This document shows positions 52,271 to 61,459 of a stretch of 64,000 nt of DNA, one piece after another (positions within the stretch are counted from its first letter, which is position 1; every line of letters starts with the position of its first letter). A program made the position numbers and the translations under genes. The notes under the pieces were generated by a model. It did not search any database. It was not told the DNA's origin and was given only the letters and a program-made list of their open reading frames with translations. The DNA is from Roseivirga sp. (lineage in GTDB: Bacteria; Bacteroidota; Bacteroidia; Cytophagales; Cyclobacteriaceae). The DNA lies in the NCBI GenBank assembly GCA_029262895.1, contig JAJCYM010000070.1, positions 62,001-126,000 of the forward strand. Direction: 5' to 3'.

Positions 52271-53170
52271 TTGGCTTGGGATGTTTATATACAAGAGTAT
52301 GAGAACTACTTAAAACTGGAACGTTCGCTTTCTGAAAATTCAGTTGAAGCATATGTTCATGATGTCGCAAAGCTAAAACAGTTTCTAGATATCTCCAATC
52401 TGGAACTCACCCCCTTGCAAATTGAATACCAACACCTGCAGGATTTGATCGAGTATATCAACGACCTGGGAATGACTCCACACTCTCAGGCCAGGATAAT
52501 TTCCGGACTGAAGTCCTTTTTCAAATATATGGTCTATGAGGGTGAAATGGACAAAGACCCAACCACTTTGCTGGAAGCGCCCAAATTAGGTAGGAAGTTG
52601 CCAGACACTCTTGCGGTTCATGAGATTGAATTGATTTTTGAGGCCATTGATCATTCCAAACCTGAGGGTATGCGCAACCGAGCAATGCTGGAAACCTTGT
52701 ACAGCTCAGGGCTGCGCGTAACGGAACTTATCGGATTGCGGACGGCAAACATTCACTTTGATATCGGCTTCGTGAGAGTGCTGGGTAAGGGAAACAAGGA
52801 ACGTCTGGTGCCTATAGGTAGAGAGGCGTTGAAGTTCATCAATATTTATAGGGACGAGGTAAGAAGTCATCTGGACGTGCCAGAGGATCATAAACCATTT
52901 TTGTTTCTGAATAGGAGGGCTAAACAGCTTTCACGTCAAATGGTATTTATGATGATTAAAGATTTGGTAGCCTTGGCAGGTCTGAAGAAGACGGTTAGCC
53001 CACACACATTCCGACATTCCTTTGCCACCCACCTTATTGAGGGAGGAGCAGACTTACGTGCGGTGCAGGAAATGTTGGGTCATGAATCCATCACAACAAC
53101 CGAGATTTATACGCACCTGGACAGAGATTATCTCAAGCAAGTAATCCAGGATTTTCACCCGAGGAGTTAG
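52271..53170 (+). CDS. xerD: Tyrosine recombinase XerD
   Basis: A 299-residue XerC/D-type recombinase from the TTG at 52271 (LAWDVYIQEYENYL, the usual N-terminal boundary). The frame continues to 52190 inside aroQ, but those residues do not resemble XerD. The catalytic set is Arg in SGLRVTEL, His-Arg in HTFRHSFATHL, His in LGHES and Tyr in TTEIYTHL. It resolves chromosome dimers with its partner at dif. This is the only tyrosine recombinase in the window and is a housekeeping enzyme, not the integrase of the left-hand element. Confidence 0.93.
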   Translation: MAWDVYIQEYENYLKLERSLSENSVEAYVHDVAKLKQFLDISNLELTPLQIEYQHLQDLIEYINDLGMTPHSQARIISGLKSFFKYMVYEGEMDKDPTTLLEAPKLGRKLPDTLAVHEIELIFEAIDHSKPEGMRNRAMLETLYSSGLRVTELIGLRTANIHFDIGFVRVLGKGNKERLVPIGREALKFINIYRDEVRSHLDVPEDHKPFLFLNRRAKQLSRQMVFMMIKDLVALAGLKKTVSPHTFRHSFATHLIEGGADLRAVQEMLGHESITTTEIYTHLDRDYLKQVIQDFHPRS

Positions 53171-53230
53171 GCAATTCATGAATGTCAAGATTTGGATATT
53201 GCTCAATGATGTATTGTCAATTTGATGTCT

Positions 53231-53238
53231 TATTTTTG
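53231..53238 (+). promoter_or_regulatory. Candidate -7 box for pyrD
   Basis: TATTTTTG is an exact TAnnTTTG match, 15 bases before the TTG at 53254. It supports that start over the longer frame from 53182. Confidence 0.4.
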
Positions 53239-53253
53239 TCAAAAATTCACCCC

Positions 53254-54318
53254 TTGTATAAACTTCTGATCCGGCCCTTTCTATTTTTAAAATCACCGGA
53301 AAACGCGCATCATTTCACCTTTAATATGGTGAAAAATCTATTCAAATTACCTGGTGTGTCAGGATTTATAAAATCAATATATACTGTTAAAAATCAGTCA
53401 CTTGAAACCAGGTTATTTGGGTTAAACTTTAAGAACCCTGTTGGGCTTGCTGCTGGCTTTGATAAAGACGCTAAACTGTTCGATGAACTGGGTGCTTTTG
53501 GCTTTGGGTTCATTGAGATAGGTACCCTGACTCCTAAAGCTCAGGAAGGCAATCCTAAACCAAGGTTGTTCAGGTTACCAGAGGATGGTAGTTTGATTAA
53601 TCGAATGGGCTTCAATAACCAGGGAGTGGAGGCCGCTGTTGTCAGGTTGAAAAATAGAAAATCCGGGGTGCTTATCGGGGGCAATATTGGAAAGAATAAA
53701 GTGACTCCAAATGATGAGGCGGCCAAAGATTATGAACTCTGCTTCGATGCTCTTTTTGATTATGTAGATTATTTCGTGGTCAACGTTAGTTCTCCAAATA
53801 CACCCAACCTTAGGGAACTTCAAGAAAAGGAACCACTTAAGGATTTGCTCAATGCGGTTCAGCAAAAGAATAAATCCAAAGAAAGCCCCAAGCCAATGCT
53901 TTTGAAAATTGCCCCGGACCTTACTGATTCGCAATTGGACGATATTCTTGAGATTGTTGCAGAGACCGGCATCGATGGAGTCATAGCAACGAATACCACA
54001 ATTTCGAGGGACAACCTTAAAACAGACAAGCAAAGGATTGAACAGATAGGAGCCGGGGGATTGAGTGGTAAGGTCGTGCGCGGCAGGTCTACTGAGGTCA
54101 TTAGATACTTGAATGAAAAGTCTAATGGAGAACTACCCATCATAGGAGTAGGGGGCATTAATACTGCTGCAGATGCTATCGAAAAACTTGAAGCGGGGGC
54201 TTCACTGGTTCAGGTATATACCGGTTTTATTTATGAAGGCCCGGGCATGGTCAAAAGAATCAATAAGGGAATAATGAAATGGAGGGAAGAAAGGGCGTCA
54301 CTAGCTTCAATCAAATAA
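53254..54318 (+). CDS. pyrD: Dihydroorotate dehydrogenase (quinone type)
   Basis: A 354-residue class 2 DHODH from the TTG at 53254 ([11 protein letters not shown]). The N-terminal helical membrane-binding segment, [29 protein letters not shown] and [11 protein letters not shown] are present. The class 2 active-site Ser lies in VNVSSPN. It oxidises dihydroorotate with quinone at the membrane. pyrF, the last step of the same pathway, lies 3.2 kb downstream on the same strand. The longer start at 53182 would add 24 residues unlike the family. Confidence 0.94.
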   Translation: MYKLLIRPFLFLKSPENAHHFTFNMVKNLFKLPGVSGFIKSIYTVKNQSLETRLFGLNFKNPVGLAAGFDKDAKLFDELGAFGFGFIEIGTLTPKAQEGNPKPRLFRLPEDGSLINRMGFNNQGVEAAVVRLKNRKSGVLIGGNIGKNKVTPNDEAAKDYELCFDALFDYVDYFVVNVSSPNTPNLRELQEKEPLKDLLNAVQQKNKSKESPKPMLLKIAPDLTDSQLDDILEIVAETGIDGVIATNTTISRDNLKTDKQRIEQIGAGGLSGKVVRGRSTEVIRYLNEKSNGELPIIGVGGINTAADAIEKLEAGASLVQVYTGFIYEGPGMVKRINKGIMKWREERASLASIK

Positions 54319-54386
54319 TATAATTCCCACCACAGGATTAATAAAATTCAGTTATTTTCGTAATTAAAGGGATCACAACTTTTTCG

Positions 54387-56897
54387 ATGACCAAAAACAC
54401 CTACAAGTCCAATACTTTTAAGAAGACTACTCCCAAAAGCAAGAAACAAAGGCCCCGACTGAATTTGGCTGATAAATTCGAATTCCTGAAAGACCGCAGA
54501 TTGCAGCTTACGGTAGGTTTCTTTCTGCTTGTTCTCGCTGTTTTTCTCTTTCTTTCCAGTGCTAGCTACCTCTTTACGGGCAAAGCCGATCAAAGCGTGG
54601 TAGAGTCCATTGGCCAGTCCGGCTTAATGGAATCAGGTGCTGAAGCCACCAACTGGATGAAACTCTGGGGTGCTGTGGTGTCCCATTATTTGATTTTTAA
54701 ATGGTTTGGCATCTCTGCATTCTTAATTCCTCCCTTGCTTTTTGTCTTGGGTTACAAGATTGTTTTTGGTAAGGAATTGATCAGAATTCCCAGAGCATTG
54801 GGCTTCGTAAGCTTCTTTTTGATTTGGATTAGCCTGTTGATGGGCTCGATGATAAAGGGCGAAGGTGTTTCGGAGTGGAGCTTTTACAGTGGGGGCTTAG
54901 GCTATGAATTGGCGGTCATTTTTGACAACCTGATGGGGTTTGGCACCCTGTTATTTTTGATTTTCACCTTTCTGGTTTTTGTAATCTTCTTCTTTAATAT
55001 AACCACCATGCTGTCTTTAAAGAAGGCCGCAGAGACTGAAGTTGTTGTGGAACCTCAAAACGAAGAAGCTGATGGCGGCTTTGTAGAACAATCCGATTTT
55101 GACCCTAATGTGGAGGAACCTGCGGACCTTGACAAGAACGAAGAAGACTTAAAAGATTGGGTAGTTTCACTTAAAGAAGAGAAGGAGAAGCAAGCAGAGA
55201 ATATTGAGGAGGAAGCAGACAGTCAACCAGAGTCATTGGAACTGGAAATTGAGAATGAGACAATCAGTGAAATTGATCTCGAACCTGAACCCATAAAAGA
55301 AAGTAGCACAGAGTTCAAAGATAAAGAGCCAGCTTTTGAAGTTGAAATCAATGAGGCTGCGGACAAAATAGTGGAGAAGGCCGGGCATTACGATCCGACA
55401 CTGGATTTGGCCAAGTACCAATTCCCAAAGACCAATTTGCTACAGGAATATTCAACTGGAAAAATCCAGGTAACGAAGGAAGAACTCCAGCAGAACAAAG
55501 ACAAGATTGTAGAGACCCTAACCAATTTTAAAATTGGAATTTCCAGTATTAAGGCTACTATCGGGCCAACTATCACACTTTATGAAATCATACCAGATGC
55601 TGGAGTCAAAATCTCGAAGATTAAGAATCTCGAAGATGATATTGCCTTGAGTCTGGCTGCTTTGGGAATAAGGATCATTGCCCCAATTCCCGGAAAGGGC
55701 ACCATTGGAATAGAGGTGCCGAATAAGAACAAGGAAATGGTATCCATGCGGTCAGTTATTTCTACAGACAAATTCATGAATAGCGACATGGCCTTACCTG
55801 TTGCCTTGGGGAAAACGATTTCCAATGACGTTTTCGTAGCGGATTTGGCCAAGATGCCACACCTTTTAATGGCAGGGGCCACAGGTCAGGGTAAGTCTGT
55901 TGGGCTTAATGTAATCCTGACTAGTCTCTTATACAAGAAACATCCTTCTCAGCTAAAGTTTGTACTGGTTGACCCTAAGAAGGTAGAACTCACCTTGTTT
56001 AACAAGATAGAAAGACACTACCTGGCCAAGCTCCCTGACAATGAGGATCCGATCATCACAGATACCAAAAAGGTTATTTATACTTTGAATTCTCTTTGCA
56101 TAGAGATGGATCAGCGCTACGACTTGATGAAGGATGCAGCTTGTAGAAACATCAAGGAGTACAATGAGAAATTCGTTGGCAGGAAACTAAACCCAGAAAA
56201 GGGGCATAAGTTTTTACCATACATTGTTTTGGTGATTGATGAATTAGCCGATCTGATGATGACGGCTGGCAAGGAGGTTGAAACTCCAATTGCAAGACTC
56301 GCACAACTGGCAAGAGCTATAGGGATTCATTTGGTCGTGGCCACACAGAGGCCATCCGTAAATGTGATTACCGGTATCATTAAGGCCAACTTCCCGGCAC
56401 GCCTTTCGTTTAGAGTGACATCAAAGGTAGACTCAAGAACCATCTTAGACGCTGGTGGAGCAGATCAGCTTATTGGGCAGGGTGATATGCTACTTTCAAT
56501 GGGCTCTGATATCATCAGATTGCAGTGTGCTTTTGTAGATACGCCAGAAGTTGACTTAATTTGCGACTTTATTGGTTCGCAGAAAGGCTATGATTCAGCC
56601 TATCTGTTGCCTGAATACTCTGGGGATGAGGGAGATGGAAGTGGTTTAGATATCGATCTTTCTGATAGAGATGTCTTATTTGAAGATGCCGCAAAGCTAA
56701 TTGTTGCGCATCAGCAGGGAAGTACTTCTTTGATCCAGAGAAAGCTCAAATTGGGTTACAACCGAGCAGGAAGATTGATTGATCAACTTGAAGCAGCAGG
56801 AATAGTAGGACCCTTTGAAGGAAGTAAGGCCAGAGAGGTTTTAATACCGGATGAATACAGTTTGGAACAGTTATTGAATACGTTGAATGATAATTGA
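54387..56897 (+). CDS. ftsK: DNA translocase FtsK
   Basis: An 836-residue FtsK/SpoIIIE translocase. Four hydrophobic helices lie in residues 45-215, followed by a Glu-rich linker (220-330). The motor has Walker A GATGQGKSVGLN near 494-505 and Walker B VLVIDELADLMM near 612-623, and the C-terminal gamma winged helix (LIQRKLKLGYNRAGRLIDQLEAAGIVGPFEG) reads KOPS-type sites. It moves chromosomes through the closing septum and activates XerCD at dif; xerD is 1.2 kb upstream. Confidence 0.96.
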   Translation: MTKNTYKSNTFKKTTPKSKKQRPRLNLADKFEFLKDRRLQLTVGFFLLVLAVFLFLSSASYLFTGKADQSVVESIGQSGLMESGAEATNWMKLWGAVVSHYLIFKWFGISAFLIPPLLFVLGYKIVFGKELIRIPRALGFVSFFLIWISLLMGSMIKGEGVSEWSFYSGGLGYELAVIFDNLMGFGTLLFLIFTFLVFVIFFFNITTMLSLKKAAETEVVVEPQNEEADGGFVEQSDFDPNVEEPADLDKNEEDLKDWVVSLKEEKEKQAENIEEEADSQPESLELEIENETISEIDLEPEPIKESSTEFKDKEPAFEVEINEAADKIVEKAGHYDPTLDLAKYQFPKTNLLQEYSTGKIQVTKEELQQNKDKIVETLTNFKIGISSIKATIGPTITLYEIIPDAGVKISKIKNLEDDIALSLAALGIRIIAPIPGKGTIGIEVPNKNKEMVSMRSVISTDKFMNSDMALPVALGKTISNDVFVADLAKMPHLLMAGATGQGKSVGLNVILTSLLYKKHPSQLKFVLVDPKKVELTLFNKIERHYLAKLPDNEDPIITDTKKVIYTLNSLCIEMDQRYDLMKDAACRNIKEYNEKFVGRKLNPEKGHKFLPYIVLVIDELADLMMTAGKEVETPIARLAQLARAIGIHLVVATQRPSVNVITGIIKANFPARLSFRVTSKVDSRTILDAGGADQLIGQGDMLLSMGSDIIRLQCAFVDTPEVDLICDFIGSQKGYDSAYLLPEYSGDEGDGSGLDIDLSDRDVLFEDAAKLIVAHQQGSTSLIQRKLKLGYNRAGRLIDQLEAAGIVGPFEGSKAREVLIPDEYSLEQLLNTLNDN

Positions 56898-56921
56898 TTC
56901 GAAAAAAATTAGAGTAAGAAG

Positions 56922-57566
56922 ATGAGAAGATTTGTTGGCTTTATTTTGGTGATGTTGGTAATGAGCTTCAGCGTGCTCTATGGACAAAATACTGATCCAA
57001 AGAGCATCCTGGATAAAATGAGTGAAACCTATAAAGCCATGCCTGGCTTCGAGGTTTCATTTGAGCAGAAAGTGATGAATGAATCTGAGGTGTCAGATGC
57101 CTTTGCCGGTGTTGCCTCAGTGTCCAAAGAGAAGTTTTTACTAAAACTTAGCAGCCAGCATATTTACTCCAACGGACCTATTCTATGGACTTATCTTGTT
57201 GATGCACAGGAATTGACTATAGCCAATTTTGATCCGGAAGATGGATTCATTAACCCGGCAAATGTTTATGATATTTATAAGGAAGGCTTTGATTACAAGC
57301 TTATACGCTCTGAAAACCTGGGAGGTGAAATCGTTAATGTGGTTGAACTGATATCTACTGATGAGGATAGCGAATACACCAAGGTGGTGATGTACATAGG
57401 GCAAAAAGACAACTACCTAAAGGCCTGGGATATGGTGGATTACGATGACATCACAACAGCTTTCGTAGTTTCGGCATTCAAGCCAGATATTAACTTTCCA
57501 GAAAACTACTTCGAGTTTGACGAGACCAAAAATGTAGTCAAACACAAAGAAGATCTAAGAAATTAA
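56922..57566 (+). CDS. LolA-like outer-membrane lipoprotein carrier
   Basis: A 214-residue periplasmic protein with a signal peptide (core residues 5-18, cut near YGQN). The body resembles LolA: SILDKMSETYKAMPGFEVSFEQKV at the start and the GILWTYLV-type loop GPILWTYLVDAQEL. LolA ferries lipoproteins from the inner to the outer membrane. The stop directly abuts pyrF (TAA then ATG). Confidence 0.88.
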   Translation: MRRFVGFILVMLVMSFSVLYGQNTDPKSILDKMSETYKAMPGFEVSFEQKVMNESEVSDAFAGVASVSKEKFLLKLSSQHIYSNGPILWTYLVDAQELTIANFDPEDGFINPANVYDIYKEGFDYKLIRSENLGGEIVNVVELISTDEDSEYTKVVMYIGQKDNYLKAWDMVDYDDITTAFVVSAFKPDINFPENYFEFDETKNVVKHKEDLRN

Positions 57567-58382
57567 ATGACCAAGTCCGAGTTATTCGAGCAAATCAAGA
57601 GAAAAGGCTCATACCTCTGTGTAGGTTTAGACACAGACATCAACAAAATTCCAGAACATTTATTGAAACAAGAAGACCCGATCTTCGAGTTCAATAAACA
57701 GATTATAGATGCCACGGCAGACTATGCGGTGGCTTACAAGCCAAATATTGCGTTTTATGAGGCTCATGGTGTCAAAGGTTGGGAAAGCCTTCAGAAGACG
57801 ATAGAATACATTCCTGAAGACATATTTACTATTGCAGACGCAAAGAGGGGAGACATAGGCAATACCTCAAAAATGTATGCCCGTGCTTTTTTTGAGAACA
57901 TGCAGTTTGATTCGGTTACGGTGGCACCCTATATGGGTGTTGATTCTGTGAGCCCGTTTCTTGAGTTTGATAACAAGTGGGTGATCTTGTTAGGCCTTAC
58001 TTCTAATGCAGGTGGAAAAGACTTTCAAAACCTAAAGTTGGAAAAGGGTGGAGAACTTTATGAAGAAGTGCTGAGAAAAAGTGCGGAATGGGCCGGTGCC
58101 GACCAAATGATGTATGTGGTTGGAGCGACAAGGGCCGAGGCACTTCAAAGCATCCGAAAAATTATTCCCGATCATTTTCTATTAGTTCCTGGAGTCGGAG
58201 CGCAGGGCGGTAGCCTGGCCGAAGTATCTAAGTACGGAATGAACGACCAGTGCGGCTTACTTGTCAATTCCTCAAGAGGCATAATATACGCAAGCAGTGG
58301 CGAGAACTTTGCTGAAGTGGCCGCTGAAAAGGCGCAAGAATTGCAATCAGAAATGAGTAACTTTTTGAACCAGTATTTGTAA
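57567..58382 (+). CDS. pyrF: Orotidine 5'-phosphate decarboxylase (type 2)
   Basis: A 271-residue type 2 OMP decarboxylase. [12 protein letters not shown] (18-29) opens the barrel, the catalytic [10 protein letters not shown] is near residues 91-100, and [11 protein letters not shown] closes it (here [15 protein letters not shown]). It makes UMP from OMP. It is translated directly after the LolA-like gene, without a gap. Confidence 0.95.
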   Translation: MTKSELFEQIKRKGSYLCVGLDTDINKIPEHLLKQEDPIFEFNKQIIDATADYAVAYKPNIAFYEAHGVKGWESLQKTIEYIPEDIFTIADAKRGDIGNTSKMYARAFFENMQFDSVTVAPYMGVDSVSPFLEFDNKWVILLGLTSNAGGKDFQNLKLEKGGELYEEVLRKSAEWAGADQMMYVVGATRAEALQSIRKIIPDHFLLVPGVGAQGGSLAEVSKYGMNDQCGLLVNSSRGIIYASSGENFAEVAAEKAQELQSEMSNFLNQYL

Positions 58383-58411
58383 TTTAGGAAGGCATAACCT
58401 TTTTCCTAAAT
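58382..58411. promoter_or_regulatory. Hairpin covering the DUF2851 start codon
   Basis: ATTTAGGAA (58382-58390) and TTCCTAAAT (58403-58411) form a perfect 9-base stem between pyrF and the next gene. The right arm includes the first two bases of the ATG at 58410. It could be a weak terminator or a translational gate. Confidence 0.4.
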
Positions 58412-59696
58412 GTTCAAAGAGTCTTTCATCCACTTTATTTGGCAATACCAGTATTTCAATACAGCCAACTTGAGAGATTCGTCCGGGCAGTCTCTAAATG
58501 TCCTTAAACCGGGGTTTCATAATTTGCATGAAGGACCTGACTTCAAAGAGGCCAAAATACAGATCGAGGGTATTGAATGGAATGGGAGTGTAGAAATACA
58601 CCGATATGCTTCAGATTGGTATAAACATCAGCATGAGACTGACACCAATTACAACAATGTGATCTTGCACGTGGTTTGGGAAAATGACCAGGAGGTCAAA
58701 ACAAAAGATGGCTATACCATCCCGACCTTAGAATTGAAGGGCAGGATTAAACCAGGAGTGATCAGGCGATACAAAGAGATCATAGAAGCGACCGATGATA
58801 TTCCTTGTCAATCGTTTTTTCAACAAGTTAAACCCATCACAAAGCTGGGTGTTTTAGAAAGGGCGTTGACAGAGCGATTGGAAACAAAATCACTGACCTT
58901 GCTGAATTTGCTTGAACAAAACGGCAGAGACTGGGAAGAGACGGCATATCAGTGGCTCGCATCTGGTTTTGGGTTCAAGACGAATGCTGCACCATTTAAG
59001 GAATTGGCCCAGCGAGTCCCCTTGAAAGTGATTAGAAAACATGCTAACAACCCAGAACAGATAGAGGCGCTCTTGTTTGGTCAGGCAGGATTTCTGGTGG
59101 ATACCCCAGATGACCCCTATTTCAAAGGCCTGAAAAGGGAATTCGACTTTCTAAAGAACAAGTATGACCTGAAAAAAGAGATGTACAGGGCTGAATGGAC
59201 ATTTGGAAGGGTGAGACCTCCAAATTATCCTACAATCAGAATAAGTCAGTTGGCTGCCCTGTTATCCATACATTCTAATATATTTTCCTTCTTCTCTGAG
59301 GCACAGAGCTTTGAAAGCCTGCGCCAGCTTTTTGAGCTGCGGCAATCGGCCTATTGGATGGCTCACTACACCATTGGTAAAGAATCAAAAAAACCGATTG
59401 GCGGAATGACAAAGTCAGCCATCGAAAACCTAATGATGAACGTGACAGTTCCCTTACTGGTAGCCCTTTGGAGCGATCGCGAAGACCAACGTTATTTACA
59501 GCAAGCCCAGGAAATTCTAATGCACCTGGGTGCGGAGAAAAATCACATCACCGAGAAATGGAAAAAAGCGGGCTGGAATGTGTCCAATGCTTTTGACAGT
59601 CAAGGGCTAATTCATTTATATAAGGAGTATTGTTCACAAAAGAGGTGTATCCATTGTGGTATAGGCGTTGAGTTGATTAGAAAACCAAGCCAATAG
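58410..59696 (+). CDS. DUF2851 protein
   Basis: A 428-residue protein of the Bacteroidota-typical DUF2851 family. The opening IHFIWQYQYFNTANL and GFHNLHEGPDFKEAKIQIEGIEWNGSVEIH are diagnostic, and the C-terminus carries a CSQKRCIHCGIG cysteine cluster. The family has no established function. No signal peptide or membrane helix, so it is cytosolic. It follows pyrF at 27 bases, with a hairpin over its start. Confidence 0.9.
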   Translation: MFKESFIHFIWQYQYFNTANLRDSSGQSLNVLKPGFHNLHEGPDFKEAKIQIEGIEWNGSVEIHRYASDWYKHQHETDTNYNNVILHVVWENDQEVKTKDGYTIPTLELKGRIKPGVIRRYKEIIEATDDIPCQSFFQQVKPITKLGVLERALTERLETKSLTLLNLLEQNGRDWEETAYQWLASGFGFKTNAAPFKELAQRVPLKVIRKHANNPEQIEALLFGQAGFLVDTPDDPYFKGLKREFDFLKNKYDLKKEMYRAEWTFGRVRPPNYPTIRISQLAALLSIHSNIFSFFSEAQSFESLRQLFELRQSAYWMAHYTIGKESKKPIGGMTKSAIENLMMNVTVPLLVALWSDREDQRYLQQAQEILMHLGAEKNHITEKWKKAGWNVSNAFDSQGLIHLYKEYCSQKRCIHCGIGVELIRKPSQ

Positions 59697-59734
59697 ATCT
59701 TTCGATAGAGGTTTAAATCATGGCTTGAATCCAT

Positions 59735-59742
59735 TATCTTTG
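59735..59742 (+). promoter_or_regulatory. Promoter box for the NeuD-like gene
   Basis: TATCTTTG is an exact TAnnTTTG match, 18 bases before the ATG at 59761, with a T-rich possible -33 element 20 bases upstream. Confidence 0.5.
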
Positions 59743-59760
59743 CACTCCTAAATTTAGAGT

Positions 59761-60393
59761 ATGGATAATCCGGTGATCATTTTTGGTGCCAATAGTCTTG
59801 GGCAAGCTGCCATGGAGATTTTTGAGAGTAACAAGATTGTTGTTTATGGCTTTCTTGATGACAACAAAGAGCTGCATGGGACAGAACTCAATGAGATTTC
59901 GGTGCTGGGAAAAACAGATGATGATGGCTTTTTGAAGCTGATAGGAAAGAAGTGTGAGGGGTTTATTGCGGAGGATGATCGTGCTTTGAGAAAAGGAATA
60001 GTCAACCTGATGATGAAGCGCAGGAAGAAGATGCCTGTTAATGCTATTCACAATAGTGCCGAAATTGCACCTTCAGCACATATTGGACATGGCAATTTTA
60101 TCAATAGTGGGGTTGTAATTGGCGCAAACGCCAAGGTGAGTAACCATTGTCTGGTCAACACCAATGCAACCATTGACTACAGTGCTCAATTGGAGGATTT
60201 GGTTCAGGTAGGTGCAGGATCTGTAGTTGGAAGTGGTGCTGTGGTGGAAGAAAACGTATTTATCGGGGCTGGTGTCACCATTGTGTCTGGCGTGAAGATT
60301 GGAAAAAATGCTCGTGTAGGAGCGGGTTCTGTAGTAATTGCTGATGTAAAAGCTGGTAAAACTGTCTTCGGCAATCCGGCTAAGGAAGTTTAA
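59761..60393 (+). CDS. NeuD/PglD-like hexapeptide acetyltransferase
   Basis: A 210-residue protein. An N-terminal Rossmann-like part (VIIFGANSLGQAAMEIF, 5-21) with an FLDDN binding loop is followed by a left-handed beta helix with hexapeptide repeats (AEIAPSAHIGHGNFINSGVVIGANAKV, then VGAGSVVGSGAVV and VFIGAGVTIVSG). The family transfers acetyl groups to sugar-nucleotide amines for surface glycans. Substrate unknown. No glycan cluster is beside it. Confidence 0.88.
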   Translation: MDNPVIIFGANSLGQAAMEIFESNKIVVYGFLDDNKELHGTELNEISVLGKTDDDGFLKLIGKKCEGFIAEDDRALRKGIVNLMMKRRKKMPVNAIHNSAEIAPSAHIGHGNFINSGVVIGANAKVSNHCLVNTNATIDYSAQLEDLVQVGAGSVVGSGAVVEENVFIGAGVTIVSGVKIGKNARVGAGSVVIADVKAGKTVFGNPAKEV

Positions 60394-60394
60394 G

Positions 60395-60457
60395 CAAGTT
60401 TCAAGTTTAAAGTTCCATGTTTGGGAACTTGGAACGTAGAACATAAAACTTGTAAAC
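60395..60457. repeat. Heptad-period intergenic tract 5
   Basis: Nine 7-base words: CAAGTTT twice, AAAGTTC, CATGTTT, GGGAACT, TGGAACG, TAGAACA, TAAAACT, TGTAAAC. The first half is roughly complementary to the second. It lies in the gap before trhO. Confidence 0.55.
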
Positions 60458-60493
60458 ATATTAATAGCACCCCATTTACACTGGGGCAGGGTT

Positions 60494-61459
60494 ATGGAAA
60501 AGAAATATTCAATTTTACTTTATTACTGCTATGCGGATATTGAAGATCCGGACGCTTATCGAGAAGAACACCATCTCAAATGTCTGGAATTCAATCTACG
60601 CGGGCGCATTATAATCTCACCGGAGGGCTTAAACGGCACGGTATCAGGTTCTATAGCGGATTGTGAGAAATACATGCAATACGTTCTGTCCGACAGCCGC
60701 TTTGCGCACACCGAGTTTAAAGTGGAGGCGCACGAGTCCGTAGCCTTTGCAAAACTGCACGTCAGGGTCAAGCCAGAAATTGTGCACTCCAGCCTAAGAC
60801 ATATTAACCCAACTGAAAAGACAGGTACTTATGTGGAGCCCGAAGAGTTCAAGGAAATTTTGAAGAATCAACCTGAAGACACGGTAATCCTTGATGTCAG
60901 AAGCAACTATGAACACCATGTAGGAAGGTTCAAGAATGCTGTCACACTGGACATAGATAACTTTCGTGACTTTCCGGAAAAAGTGGCAGAATTGGAGGGT
61001 TTGAAGGATAAAAGAGTAGTCACCTATTGCACAGGTGGGATCAAATGTGAAAAAGCAAGCGCCTACCTATTGGACCAAGGTTTTGAGAATGTGTATCAAC
61101 TTCATGGTGGCATTATCAAATATGGTATTGAAGAAGGAGGAGAAGACTTTGAAGGTAAATGCTACGTGTTTGACAATCGTATTGTTGCCGATGTCAACCA
61201 CGTAAACCCATCCATAATTGCTAAGTGCCATATTACGGGTGTGGCTACCGACAGAATGGTGAATTGTGCCAACCCTGTCTGCAATGCGCACGTCCCCATG
61301 TCAGAAGAAGGAGGGTGGCTTATGGATGGTTGCTGTTCTGATGAATGTAGGGCCCATCCTGACAGAAGAGCCTATGACGGCACGGGTTACTATCAAAAGA
61401 AAACGAATCACTATAACCCATATAAGGGAGTGATGAGGGAACCAGCTAAACTGGACTGA
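60494..61459 (+). CDS. trhO: tRNA U34 hydroxylase TrhO (rhodanese-like)
   Basis: A 321-residue protein of the YceA/TrhO family. The N-terminal domain (residues 1-110) is followed by a rhodanese with DVRSNYEHHVGRF and the Cys loop CTGGIKCEKA near 178-187, then a C-terminal cysteine-rich module (CHITG, CANPVCNAHV, CCSDEC) that probably binds zinc. It hydroxylates uridine 34 of several tRNAs. The stop abuts the next gene (TGA then ATG). Confidence 0.93.
   Translation: MEKKYSILLYYCYADIEDPDAYREEHHLKCLEFNLRGRIIISPEGLNGTVSGSIADCEKYMQYVLSDSRFAHTEFKVEAHESVAFAKLHVRVKPEIVHSSLRHINPTEKTGTYVEPEEFKEILKNQPEDTVILDVRSNYEHHVGRFKNAVTLDIDNFRDFPEKVAELEGLKDKRVVTYCTGGIKCEKASAYLLDQGFENVYQLHGGIIKYGIEEGGEDFEGKCYVFDNRIVADVNHVNPSIIAKCHITGVATDRMVNCANPVCNAHVPMSEEGGWLMDGCCSDECRAHPDRRAYDGTGYYQKKTNHYNPYKGVMREPAKLD

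Noticed and set aside
52271..53170. XerD as the integrase of the left-hand element
   Set aside because: It is 43 kb away in a housekeeping context close to ftsK and has the size and motifs of chromosomal XerD.
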